The notes beneath the pieces were generated by a model that was given only the letters and a program-made list of their open reading frames with translations, was not told where the DNA came from and did not search any database. A stretch of DNA of 47,102 nucleotides. Origin: a virus. Each line of letters begins with the position of its first letter. The first letter of the stretch is position 1. Of this stretch, positions 6,837-15,231 are shown piece after piece. The translations under genes were made by a program, and so were the position numbers. The DNA is taken from the IMG/VR virus record IMGVR_UViG_3300034198_013392, positions 1-47,102 of that record; one strand, written 5' to 3'.

Positions 6837-9695
6837 ATGGCTATTTATTCCCCAGACTTTAACGTCAATAACTACGAGCTTAGGGGAGATACCGAAGGTT
6901 TCTTTAACTCTACACAGGTAGGTAAGATTATAGATGCCAACATAAGGATTCCCGCCCAAATGAACTGGATAGGCCAGCTTTTGGGGTGGAGGGGGGATAA
7001 CTATTGGGACTCTTTTAACGCCTCCATAGATCAAAAGAGACAGCTTTTAACGGGGTCTTTTGGTGTGTATAGCGGGTTCATTTACCCGGAAATACTAGAG
7101 ATTAGGAACTGGAGTAACGAGGTTATCATAAAATATGACTCGAACATTTCCGAGGGGCAAGTCTTCCACGTAGGGATATACGAGTACACGCCCTCTTCAG
7201 TAACAAAGGATGGTGACACTTTAGTAATAACTTTTGATTCTATTCCGACCCAATTCCTATCTGATATATCGACTGGTTTGCAGCTTAGGGTAATAGCCCC
7301 TTCGGTCATCCCCTCACCCTTCGTAAGAAAGGATGCAGGAGTTTCAGCAGATAGGAGCTTCTTGTGTGGCATCGAGGGTGAGAAGATAACCTTGTACCCC
7401 CTATACGACACTGGCAAAACTCTTCCGTACGTCTTCAATACCCTGTACGCAGGTTCACGTTACTACTTCAATCTACCTGTAAAACTCATCATATATGATG
7501 ACCTTAACAAGGTCATATTTATTGCCCCTACCTACGACTTTGTTTCCGAAACGTGGTACATTGATGTTCCCTGCGAGTCTTCCAAAAAGAACACAGAACT
7601 TTCAGCTAAGCTAGACTATGAGGGTTCTTCCCTCGTCGTGTCCATTGCTACATGGTCCGACCCATCTGACTGGGTAACCAAAAATAAAATAGAGCAGTTT
7701 ACCGGGGTTTGGGGGAATAAGGGGGGATTCCTACCTTTTCACTTCACCTTTGACTCTTTGTCCTTACATGGGTTTGACGAGAGAAAGTCTCTGTATTTGC
7801 AGCCCGTAACAAGGGACATAGACTTTGACATTCTCCTGAACTCTGTGTACCAACAACAGACGCAGGTGAATAGTTTGCCACCCCCCATAACCCGTAAGTC
7901 TCAAGTGTGGTGGAACTCTCAAACAGGCAAGTTCTCTCTACATGTGGACGACTCCTTCAACTGTGGGCCCTGGGTGGAGGTAGATTACTCGTCAAATGAG
8001 GAACAAAGTCTGTTCCCAGATTATATCTTTCCCAATGTTTCGGGGTTTAGAGACTACACAGATGACTTCTCAGTTGGGGACATTGTTCAGATTACAGACT
8101 GTTCTGGTTTAGATGCTTTGGACGATGTATTGGGGATTACCACCCCTTTAACATCTCCTGGTCAGGTTATAATGTTCAGGCCGAGGTGGGCTACAGGGTG
8201 GTTTCCGCTACAGTTCATTTACAACAATGTTGGAGATTTTGCTTCCGATAGCCAGGCTCTGCCCCCCAACGTAAAGACATCCATTATCGACTCAAACGGT
8301 TTAAGCCCATCGGAAGGGAGTTACACAGTTAGAAACCTGAGCATCACTGTATCAGGTAACTATAACACCCTGTTAATGAAGTATGAAAATGACGGAAGTT
8401 GGTATCTCTCCCCCCCGTCTGAGCTTAAGTACATAGGGGACACACGGCTATTTCAAAGTTCTCTGGATTATGATAACCCTGTGGAAGGAGAAATGGTTTG
8501 GGATTATAGCAACCCTAACGTGCCCACACGAACGGCCTCCATTTTCTACTACAATAGGTGGGAGTACAACACTATAACGTTTGAGTGGGAGCTGAAGGGG
8601 GACTGGGTCAACGTCAATGGCGGGAATGTAACTGGGCCGCCTCCATCCGTCATTGAGTTTGGCACCATTCTGGTCTATTGCGACGGTACCTTGCTAACAG
8701 ACGGGGTAAACCATCTAACTAATGACTTCCAGTTTTCTTATACGATACACCCTACCACAGGGAAATTTGAGTTTAGTTACGTTCCAAGAAACTATAGCGG
8801 AATGGTTAGTTACCCCCTAATTACTATATCTGACTCCTTAACAACTTCATTTTTCCGAGACATTTCTGAGTTAGTATTTAGTGGCCTTCAGTATTACATG
8901 TCCCCCAACGTGAGTGACAGTGAGACCTTGCTCAGGGTGATGAAGGACTACCCCATGTACTGCACAGATGACAACTCTGCCTACACAAGGCTCAACTACC
9001 CTAACGCCTTGGTTGCTGATGCAAACTCAGGTCCCCTAAGTCTAAGCTGGGAGAGGTACTTCATTAGACTAGCCCCGTCATTCCAAAGAAATGGGGTAAA
9101 TTGGCAGAAGGTAAACCTGATTTGCCAAGACTTTGGCTACTGGGGATCCCCTAGCTATCCAGAAGACATGTCATGCCCATCTCAGGAATCAAAACCAGAG
9201 ATTTACGAGGAGGTCTTTCTATTCAGGCAAGGGCTACCCCCTTCCAACATCATATACTCAGAGCCTTACCTCTACTCTACAGCTTTACCATACTTTGTAA
9301 ATGTAGAGGACTATGAGAATGCTGCTCTCCTTCCGTCATTTGACCTACCTTACGATACCTTCTCAGAAGCAGATATTGTAGAGTATGACGCCCTACATGA
9401 GCGTAGAGCTGACACTTCTGCGCCAATGGGGAGAGGGTACGGAGACTGGAAGGGGGAGTATTTCCGAGCGGCGGATTGCTCATTTGTCACAGGGCACGTG
9501 GTGAATGACATCGTGTCTGAGACTCTGGATCCCGTTGACCCACCAATCTGGGACTCCAGCATCTATAAGTTTCCTCAAACTTGCCTAATGGACAAGGAGT
9601 CAGGGTCAGTAGATGCCAATCATTTTAAGGTAGGCTACGCATTTTTTGCTGCCGACCTTTCCGCCGCAGAAGAGGCCGTGTTTACTTTCGGGTAA
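6837..9695 (+). CDS. Large unknown structural protein, 952 aa
   Basis: The sequence is beta-rich and dense in Tyr, Trp, Ser, Pro and Asp, with no membrane segment or coiled coil. A short stretch near residues 355-385 (VWWNSQTGKFSLHVD followed by GPWVEVDY) resembles the W-N-x-x-x-G-x-L-x-V...W-V repeat of phage fibre proteins, including the one at 42198 in this window. The N-terminus (MAIYSPDFNVNNYEL) and position between baseplate genes suggest a large baseplate or short-fibre component. The GGG TAA at its end doubles as the start of the next GGGTAAAA element. Confidence 0.75.
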   Translation: MAIYSPDFNVNNYELRGDTEGFFNSTQVGKIIDANIRIPAQMNWIGQLLGWRGDNYWDSFNASIDQKRQLLTGSFGVYSGFIYPEILEIRNWSNEVIIKYDSNISEGQVFHVGIYEYTPSSVTKDGDTLVITFDSIPTQFLSDISTGLQLRVIAPSVIPSPFVRKDAGVSADRSFLCGIEGEKITLYPLYDTGKTLPYVFNTLYAGSRYYFNLPVKLIIYDDLNKVIFIAPTYDFVSETWYIDVPCESSKKNTELSAKLDYEGSSLVVSIATWSDPSDWVTKNKIEQFTGVWGNKGGFLPFHFTFDSLSLHGFDERKSLYLQPVTRDIDFDILLNSVYQQQTQVNSLPPPITRKSQVWWNSQTGKFSLHVDDSFNCGPWVEVDYSSNEEQSLFPDYIFPNVSGFRDYTDDFSVGDIVQITDCSGLDALDDVLGITTPLTSPGQVIMFRPRWATGWFPLQFIYNNVGDFASDSQALPPNVKTSIIDSNGLSPSEGSYTVRNLSITVSGNYNTLLMKYENDGSWYLSPPSELKYIGDTRLFQSSLDYDNPVEGEMVWDYSNPNVPTRTASIFYYNRWEYNTITFEWELKGDWVNVNGGNVTGPPPSVIEFGTILVYCDGTLLTDGVNHLTNDFQFSYTIHPTTGKFEFSYVPRNYSGMVSYPLITISDSLTTSFFRDISELVFSGLQYYMSPNVSDSETLLRVMKDYPMYCTDDNSAYTRLNYPNALVADANSGPLSLSWERYFIRLAPSFQRNGVNWQKVNLICQDFGYWGSPSYPEDMSCPSQESKPEIYEEVFLFRQGLPPSNIIYSEPYLYSTALPYFVNVEDYENAALLPSFDLPYDTFSEADIVEYDALHERRADTSAPMGRGYGDWKGEYFRAADCSFVTGHVVNDIVSETLDPVDPPIWDSSIYKFPQTCLMDKESGSVDANHFKVGYAFFAADLSAAEEAVFTFG

Positions 9696-9697
9696 AA
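9690..9697 (+). promoter_or_regulatory. GGGTAAAA element overlapping a stop codon
   Basis: The element contains the final Gly codon and the TAA stop of the 952-aa gene and lies 22 bases before the ATG at 9720. Confidence 0.6.
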
Positions 9698-9719
9698 CTT
9701 ATCACAATTCATTTTCGCC

Positions 9720-10118
9720 ATGCCTAGAAGAAAAAAGTCCGTTGTTGAAGGTACTGCCAGTATTGCAGATACTGCGGAAGACCATGAAGGTTTTGAGGAG
9801 GTGCCAGAGATTGACGTAGTTGAGGGCACTGAGAATACCGAGGGTTTTGAGAACACAGAGGAAATGTTTGAGGAGGTGCCAGAGATTGACGTAGTTGAGG
9901 GCACTGAGAATACGGAGGAAACTGAGGAGATTGAATCACCAGTTGAGGTGAGTGAAGCCGTCAGCGAAGCCGAGGCCCAGATCGTCATTGAACCGGAGAA
10001 AAAGGTGACCCCCGTGCGTCAACCTAAGAAGCCGAGCAAACCCAATGAAATCAAAAAGTCACAGTCTGGCAACGACAAGAAAAAACACTCAAAGAATCAA
10101 CTCAAGTTTGTTAGATAA
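9720..10118 (+). CDS. Acidic repeat protein with basic tail, 132 aa
   Basis: No family is recognised. Residues 1-7 are basic (MPRRKKS), residues 8-95 are strongly acidic with two exact copies of FEEVPEIDVVEGTENT, and residues 96-132 are strongly basic (KKP, KKSQSGNDKKKHSK). The composition predicts a disordered, bipolar-charged protein. Its stop overlaps the start of the gp5-like hub gene (TAATG), so it is made together with the hub and might act as an assembly aid or linker; that role is inferred from position. Confidence 0.7.
   Translation: MPRRKKSVVEGTASIADTAEDHEGFEEVPEIDVVEGTENTEGFENTEEMFEEVPEIDVVEGTENTEETEEIESPVEVSEAVSEAEAQIVIEPEKKVTPVRQPKKPSKPNEIKKSQSGNDKKKHSKNQLKFVR
9792..9913 (+). 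repeat. Two 47-base exact direct repeats within the acidic protein gene
   Basis: Bases 9792-9838 and 9867-9913 are identical over 47 bases with a 75-base (25-codon) period, so the reading frame is kept. Perfect identity suggests a recent duplication or ongoing slippage and copy-number change. Confidence 0.9.
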
Positions 10119-11683
10119 TGGCATACTTCGATCCTAAAGACATTCCGGTAGTTAGAAAGATCGCAACGTTCTGCTCAGTAGCAGAAACTCACGCCAGATC
10201 TGCTGGTTTACCTAGGGGAACTGTAAGAGGAGTTGTAAAAGATGTTGATGACCCTCAGAATAGAGGTAGAGTCAGAGTTCTATTCGATTGCGTGAACCTC
10301 AACGTCCCCCAAGTACAAGACGGGCCGCCAAGGGAGGGGAATGGGGATCTACTGTCTCACTGGATTGACGTCTGCCCTGCGTTCGAGGGGAAGCAACCAA
10401 GGGGGTTGTTAGGAAAGCGGGTTAGTGTTGTGTTGTCCAATGGACAGTACCAGTACGCAATCCTGCAGGATGTTCTCCATGATAAAGAGAACTTGACAGA
10501 AGAAGCTGCTAGCAGGTTAGAGATGCCTAACAACAGCTCAATGACCAGGCTTCCTGGGTATTATGCAGATGAGATGCCTAAACCTTGTGAGGCAAACCAC
10601 GGGTGTTGTGTTATCGAGAAAGACGGCCCAATGGACTCTGACTGGTTATCGGTTTGCATGAAGAGGGACGGGGGGTATTTCTGGGTCAGGCACGTTGATT
10701 TGTCACATGGTCATGCTGGTGGTAACGATGGTACCCAGGCTAACGACTCCCTGGGGAGTAGACAGAACCCCGTAATGATGGGTACAGTGGGTGACGGAGC
10801 CTTCCCCACTACGGCTCAACAGTTCAAACAAAACTCAGAGTACACTACAAGACCACAAGGTAATCCTAAAGGGGAAGATGCTCACTGGTATCCAGCCGTA
10901 GGGAGTGGTCAAGAGTATGAACCCGGAGAAGACTTTGACCTCCTTAACCCGGATCCAGACATTTCCTTAGCATTTGTAAGGGATGCTGCGGGTTTCCCTA
11001 GCCTTGACTTCTCCATCGCAGGGTTCGCCGCAAACCTAGATGTGGCCATTCCTACTGTTCTTCAGCCGGATGCAATCGCATCCCTACAAAAAGCCCAAAG
11101 TCTTCTTGCAACAGCTCAGGGGATAGTTAGCGACCCGTTGGGATTTGTAACCAATACAGCCTTTTCGGCCGCTAAAGGCTTAGTCGGAGATAGTGTTGGT
11201 GGTTTGATAAACCAGGCCACTACAGCCGTTGGCGGTGTTGCTGGCCAGGCTGTCGCCAATGCTTTGGGACAAGCTGCGACTGGTGCCGCTACTCAAGCTG
11301 TGGGGAGCTTGGCTACTCAAGCTGTGAATAGTATAGCAAGGCAAGGTGTTGCAGCTATTGGTAATCTCGCAGGGCAAGCTGTGGGGGGTGTTGCCGGTCA
11401 GGCTACAGAGGCATTGGGTGACGCAGCCACTCAGGCGGTGGGTAATGTAATAGGGCAAGCTACAGAGGCTGGCATCACAGAGTTCACCAGGTACATCCCC
11501 CCAGGGACTTTTGGAGCTTTAGGAAATCTTCAAAACATCTATGGAACCCTGAATACTGCAGCATCTTCTACCCTCGCCAAAGTGTTCAGTGGGCCCTTGA
11601 CAGGTCTCCAAGCCCTAGCTTCATCAGCAATTGGAGCTGCTACATCACAAGTCCAATCATTAGTATCATCAATACTAGCATGA
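10118..11683 (+). CDS. Baseplate hub/spike protein, gp5-like OB-fold
   Basis: Residues about 28-75 (RGTVRGVVKDVDDPQNRGRV, then RVLFDC and a PxxGN-DLLSHWIDV-like continuation) match the N-terminal OB-fold of T4 gp5 and VgrG-like hub proteins. No lysozyme domain with its catalytic residues is visible in the middle region. From about residue 310 to 480 the protein becomes rich in Ala, Gly, Val and Gln, with a loose repeat of the type GxxAGQAVxxxxGQAATxA, unlike the regular octapeptide beta-helix of gp5. The spike tip may therefore be built differently. The start overlaps the previous stop (TAATG) and its end overlaps the next gene (ATGA). Confidence 0.72.
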   Translation: MAYFDPKDIPVVRKIATFCSVAETHARSAGLPRGTVRGVVKDVDDPQNRGRVRVLFDCVNLNVPQVQDGPPREGNGDLLSHWIDVCPAFEGKQPRGLLGKRVSVVLSNGQYQYAILQDVLHDKENLTEEAASRLEMPNNSSMTRLPGYYADEMPKPCEANHGCCVIEKDGPMDSDWLSVCMKRDGGYFWVRHVDLSHGHAGGNDGTQANDSLGSRQNPVMMGTVGDGAFPTTAQQFKQNSEYTTRPQGNPKGEDAHWYPAVGSGQEYEPGEDFDLLNPDPDISLAFVRDAAGFPSLDFSIAGFAANLDVAIPTVLQPDAIASLQKAQSLLATAQGIVSDPLGFVTNTAFSAAKGLVGDSVGGLINQATTAVGGVAGQAVANALGQAATGAATQAVGSLATQAVNSIARQGVAAIGNLAGQAVGGVAGQATEALGDAATQAVGNVIGQATEAGITEFTRYIPPGTFGALGNLQNIYGTLNTAASSTLAKVFSGPLTGLQALASSAIGAATSQVQSLVSSILA

Positions 11684-12048
11684 CAAACATTTACTCTGAC
11701 AAAAACTATGATCCCGGCGGCCTGAACAACCCCGGCAAGGGTCAAAGTCCCGCCAACCCTCTGGCCCCGGTTTTCATGAAGTCGTTGGGTATCGTAGATG
11801 ATCTTTCTGTATACAGCAACGTCTTTGCAGGGGGAACTATTAACTCCGACGTTGGGTTCACCCTAGGTTTGGATAACTTCTTCGGAGGTGAGGGGTTCCA
11901 AGTGGGAGTACCGGGTGTCTTTAAGGAAGACGTTGTGATAGAGAAGGATCTTTATGTAGGTCATGCCATAATAATGAAAGGTCTAGCCTTTAAACCAAAA
12001 AGGATTAAAACCATTTCTGGAGTTCACCTAGTTTTAGCAGCTTACTAA
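11680..12048 (+). CDS. Unknown small baseplate/spike-associated protein, 122 aa
   Basis: It is coupled to the hub gene by an ATGA overlap and to the next gene by TAATG. The sequence starts with a disordered Asn/Pro/Gly-rich stretch and continues into short hydrophobic beta segments (FKEDVVIEKDLYVGHAI, then KRIKTISGVHLVL). A position just after the hub is typical of spike-tip or hub-accessory proteins, but no PAAR metal-binding pattern is evident. Function is inferred only from context. Confidence 0.7.
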   Translation: MTNIYSDKNYDPGGLNNPGKGQSPANPLAPVFMKSLGIVDDLSVYSNVFAGGTINSDVGFTLGLDNFFGGEGFQVGVPGVFKEDVVIEKDLYVGHAIIMKGLAFKPKRIKTISGVHLVLAAY

Positions 12049-12464
12049 TGGCAATCCGTCGTCCGTCAGTTTACAACCAAAACCAGTTCGTATTTCAGGA
12101 CTTTTTCTATGCGGACGACGAAATCTCCGAACTTAGGTACATTGTGGCCAAGTATGATGGAGAAGTTTTCCACGAAGTTGGGGAGACTTTCGACTACCCT
12201 ACCCCAGACTTGAAGGGAGGGAGCATTGTAGCAAGGGTAGACTACACGGTTGAAGGCAATCTGGTAACAATAGACCATTGGGAGGTAAACTGGAGGGACG
12301 AGTGGCCACTACGCCTCGCTTTCCAATTTCTTGCCAACTGTCTATACTCAAGGTGGCAAGGTTTTACCATCAGAGTCAACAAGGATGCCTATCCGTTCTG
12401 GGTCTCTGAATGGTTTAGGCCTATCAGCAATGACCCTAATGACTATCTGATAAAGTTGGAGTAA
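12048..12464 (+). CDS. Unknown baseplate protein, 138 aa
   Basis: The ATG overlaps the upstream stop as TAATG. The protein is Trp/Tyr/Phe-rich (WEVNWRDEWPLRLAFQF, WQGFTIRV, WVSEWF) and acidic, compact, with no membrane segment. In size and place it could be a gp25- or gp53-like baseplate piece, but I see no diagnostic motif for either, so it stays unassigned. It ends the run of coupled genes; a GGGTAAAA element follows. Confidence 0.7.
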   Translation: MAIRRPSVYNQNQFVFQDFFYADDEISELRYIVAKYDGEVFHEVGETFDYPTPDLKGGSIVARVDYTVEGNLVTIDHWEVNWRDEWPLRLAFQFLANCLYSRWQGFTIRVNKDAYPFWVSEWFRPISNDPNDYLIKLE

Positions 12465-12469
12465 TATGG

Positions 12470-12477
12470 GGGTAAAA
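12470..12477 (+). promoter_or_regulatory. GGGTAAAA element, candidate late promoter
   Basis: Preceded by two further Gs and located 24 bases before the GTG start at 12502. It heads the connector-terminase gene run. Confidence 0.6.
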
Positions 12478-12501
12478 CCATTTAGTAACTAAGGTTTCTC
12501 T

Positions 12502-13554
12502 GTGGCTATCCCTAAGATAAAAGAAGCAACTTTGTCAAACCCAACGTCAGTGGTGCTCTGGTTCGATGCCCCACTAGACATACGAGTCCCTGTCCCTACA
12601 ACGTGCTTCACTGTTGCCTATGGACAATATGGGGTGAACACTGTTGTGTACTCCTCAGACACGATGGTGACTCTGGGGTTAGACAGCTCACTATCAGCGT
12701 GGGATGAACTCTTTGTATCTTACGAACCACCCCTAGACATCAACATCTGTATGAGGGGGCCGGTACCTCCGGGATCAAACGACATTATTAAAAAGAGGAA
12801 CGCTGTAAGACCTTTTTACAGGTTTCCGGTAAAGAATGGCCTTACCCCTAACCCCAAAGAGGATGGCACTAGGCAGAACTCTAACTTAGGGGCAACTATA
12901 GGGGACTATGGGTTCCCTTATCAGAACCGGAACTCAAACCCCCAAAGTGCATCGGTTGGAGACTTCATCCTTGCCTATGGACTGAAAGAAGCGATTCAAC
13001 TTACAAATATTGATGATGCAAGTGCGACATCAGTAAATGCGGCTAAGTTGCAGATGGCTATTGAGGACGCTAATGCCCTGATTGACTCCTACATTGAACA
13101 ATCTGGTAAGGCTGGTAGAGTGCTCATTACCAGTAACCGTAGAAGGACAGCCCTGGTAATAGCCCGATACTACCTGGATACTGTCAGGAGAAGGGAAGAT
13201 ATTTACAAGGATTATGTGGAGTCCCTGAAGCAGTTGGATGCTGAAAGGCAGATGACAGCTATTAGGGCGGGCCATGGGGACTCAGCTATTGATACCAAGA
13301 GGGGTATCATGCGGGCCTGGCGTATTCCTCAACGCTACAACTCTGTGTCAGGTAAGGGACTCTCCGGTTGGAATACGGACATGGCAGGAGATCAAGCCCC
13401 CGATTACCGTCTGGGATTTGGTACAACCGGTCAAAATAACATTGACCCCAACTATGTCAATTCTCAAGAGTATGAGGACATGGGTGGAACACCTCAGATT
13501 AGTCAACCTACTGATGCTGGAGAAACCCTGGCTGATGGAACCACTAGCTATTGA
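12502..13554 (+). CDS. Head-tail connector protein, Mu gp36-like (DUF1320), with N-terminal Ig-like domain
   Basis: The central region (about residues 150-260) has the helical DUF1320 pattern seen in Mu gp36 and relatives: a start like DFILAYGLKEAIQLTNID, then KLQMAIEDANALIDSYIEQS, then RRRTALVIARYYLDTVR. In that family the protein sits at the head-tail joint. The first 90 residues instead look like a beta-sandwich (VVLWFDAPLD, WDELFVSYEPP), an uncommon addition. The last 80 residues are Gly/Asn/Gln-rich and likely disordered. GTG is taken as the start because it is the first in-frame start after the GGGTAAAA element and gives the common MAI N-terminus. The stop overlaps or abuts the next gene. 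Confidence 0.65.
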   Translation: MAIPKIKEATLSNPTSVVLWFDAPLDIRVPVPTTCFTVAYGQYGVNTVVYSSDTMVTLGLDSSLSAWDELFVSYEPPLDINICMRGPVPPGSNDIIKKRNAVRPFYRFPVKNGLTPNPKEDGTRQNSNLGATIGDYGFPYQNRNSNPQSASVGDFILAYGLKEAIQLTNIDDASATSVNAAKLQMAIEDANALIDSYIEQSGKAGRVLITSNRRRTALVIARYYLDTVRRREDIYKDYVESLKQLDAERQMTAIRAGHGDSAIDTKRGIMRAWRIPQRYNSVSGKGLSGWNTDMAGDQAPDYRLGFGTTGQNNIDPNYVNSQEYEDMGGTPQISQPTDAGETLADGTTSY

Positions 13555-13559
13555 AACAA

Positions 13560-14783
13560 ATGGAGCTTTCAAGTATAAACAGAATCGAGCAATTCCTCTG
13601 CGACGCACTAATTGCATCTCCCCTAATCCCCCTAAGCGTCAATGTGCTTAGGCTAGCAGATGCTGCTAATAATGAAGGAGTTGTTACTCAAACCAATAAC
13701 ATCGTTGTTAGGTACACCAACTCTTCTGCGAGGGTCAAGAACAGGATCCCCCTAGTATATGAAGAAACTCTGTACTTTGAGTTGAACTTCTCATGTCAGA
13801 ACTACCTATCTAGCTCAGGTCATGACTTTGCCACCCAGTTGTTGCAAGCGGCTAAAATGACCATATCTGGAACATCGCCATCTGGAGCGTTTGTAGCAGT
13901 CATCGAACCGTTTTTCTGCTCATCTTCTCAGTTTACGGGGCTAACCCCACAATCTCAATACACTTACACGCAGACCTACTCAGTAGTTACTGAGGAAGTT
14001 CTACCATTCATCGCACTGGATCCTTGCGTCCAAAGGGGTGATTGCAGGCAAATCTTCCCAGGGCAAGGTGTTGCTACGTCCCTGCCATTAGCGGGAGTTG
14101 TCGATGAAGCTAGCGGGAGTATCTATGTCCCGTGGTACCCAGGCACCGACCCCATAGAGGAGGCTTTTATTACAGCTTTGGGGGTGCAATGGAGCAATCA
14201 GGTTACTCAATCTGGGGATTGGGTTTACATATGTGCCCCTGACGAGGTGTTTATAGAGAACCCACTGAGTCAGCCCATCTACCTACTAAGCAATGAGAAC
14301 TACACAGATGACGGAAAGTTAGTTGTTACAATCTGGGACGCTGAGACTCATACCCCCTTAAGAGAGGTTTTCTACGTTGATACTGGGAAGAAGCTAGTCA
14401 GATACGCCGTTGACTTGTGGCGTAATACGAAGAATGGTCAGTCATCCGGAGGTATATCACCAGAGAGTGTTCTTGATTCTTCCTTCACGTCTGGTTTCCC
14501 AACTGGAGAATTCGCTGTCGTCAAGGGAGCATTCCAGACGTTCTATTCGGATCCGATGGATACATCCGCCCCTGTTCAAACTCTTATGGGTGGAACTTTG
14601 ATCGGGGTTAAGACTGACACGTTCATCCAAACTTCTTCAGGCAGGTTCTACTTTGTAGTCCAGTCTCCTCAGGGTAAAGGTTGGTTAATAGAGGATGGCT
14701 TTGAGCTGGCTTCTATTAACTCCCTTTGGCGTCTCGGTTGTCTCCCCTGCGAGGGTGGCCCGAATCCCCCATCACTCTGTTAA
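13560..14783 (+). CDS. Mu gp37-like (DUF1834) tail terminator/joining protein
   Basis: The N-terminal 150 residues have the pattern of Gp37/DUF1834 proteins: an initial helix (INRIEQFLCDALIAS), a strand with NIVVRYTNSS, then KNRIPLVYEETLYFEL, which would form the ring at the tail's upper end. In Mu and its relatives gp37 follows gp36, and that order is kept here. The following 260 residues are beta-rich and unknown. ATG at 13560 is preferred; a TTG at 13551 overlapping the previous stop would add three residues. No clear ribosome binding site decides between them. Confidence 0.6.
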   Translation: MELSSINRIEQFLCDALIASPLIPLSVNVLRLADAANNEGVVTQTNNIVVRYTNSSARVKNRIPLVYEETLYFELNFSCQNYLSSSGHDFATQLLQAAKMTISGTSPSGAFVAVIEPFFCSSSQFTGLTPQSQYTYTQTYSVVTEEVLPFIALDPCVQRGDCRQIFPGQGVATSLPLAGVVDEASGSIYVPWYPGTDPIEEAFITALGVQWSNQVTQSGDWVYICAPDEVFIENPLSQPIYLLSNENYTDDGKLVVTIWDAETHTPLREVFYVDTGKKLVRYAVDLWRNTKNGQSSGGISPESVLDSSFTSGFPTGEFAVVKGAFQTFYSDPMDTSAPVQTLMGGTLIGVKTDTFIQTSSGRFYFVVQSPQGKGWLIEDGFELASINSLWRLGCLPCEGGPNPPSLC

Positions 14784-14794
14784 CCCATAAGAAA

Positions 14795-14947
14795 ATGAAC
14801 ACCCCACAAATCCTATGGAAACAGTATCACCAGGCCGTTAAGGATGGGAACCAACCTTTAGCAAACTCAATTCTCAAGAAGATTCAAAACTTAAAGAGCT
14901 ACCCCCATACCCAATCAGGGTGCGGCTCATGTAGGAGACGATTTTAA
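14795..14947 (+). CDS. Small Cys-containing protein, 50 aa
   Basis: An ATG 11 bases after the previous stop opens a 50-aa frame that ends in TAATG, overlapping the next gene. The protein is a basic amphipathic helix (ILWKQYHQAVKDGNQPLA) followed by a C-terminal GCGSCRRRF. The CxxC next to Arg residues could be a metal-binding or redox pair. Coupling on its 3' side supports its reality. The longer frame beginning at 14726 lies inside the gp37-like gene and is not the likely start. Function unknown. Confidence 0.65.
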   Translation: MNTPQILWKQYHQAVKDGNQPLANSILKKIQNLKSYPHTQSGCGSCRRRF

Positions 14948-15231
14948 TGAACAACTTAAACGAAAAGATCATCCGACAAAAGGAAAAATTGGCCGAAAAG
15001 GCCCTCCAGGTTGCTGAGGATTCCCTAGGTCTCCTACAGGACCAGTTATCAGAGTGTTCTGCTAGGGATCTAGTCAGTGTTTTCAACTCTTCCGTAAAAG
15101 CCCACAGGGAGATTGTCTCTGATATCATTGCCCTGTCTGAGACCGATTCCAAAGAAGAGACAGAGCTGGCAAAGGACTATGAATCAAAGGTTCAAGCCTT
15201 GCTCAATAAAGTAAAACCTAAGGATCAATGA
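14947..15231 (+). CDS. Probable terminase small subunit, 94 aa
   Basis: A charged, almost wholly helical 94-aa protein (NEKIIRQKEKLAEKALQVAE near the start, KVQALLNKVKPKDQ at the end) overlapping the large terminase start by four bases (ATGA). Size, helicity and position are those expected for a small terminase subunit that recognises DNA for packaging, but I see no decisive helix-turn-helix, so the call rests largely on position. The upstream gene is also coupled (TAATG). Confidence 0.5.
   Translation: MNNLNEKIIRQKEKLAEKALQVAEDSLGLLQDQLSECSARDLVSVFNSSVKAHREIVSDIIALSETDSKEETELAKDYESKVQALLNKVKPKDQ

Noticed and set aside
8700-8712. GGGTAAA inside the 952-aa gene
   Set aside because: It is in frame as ordinary codons with no start nearby; counted as chance and left out of the promoter set.
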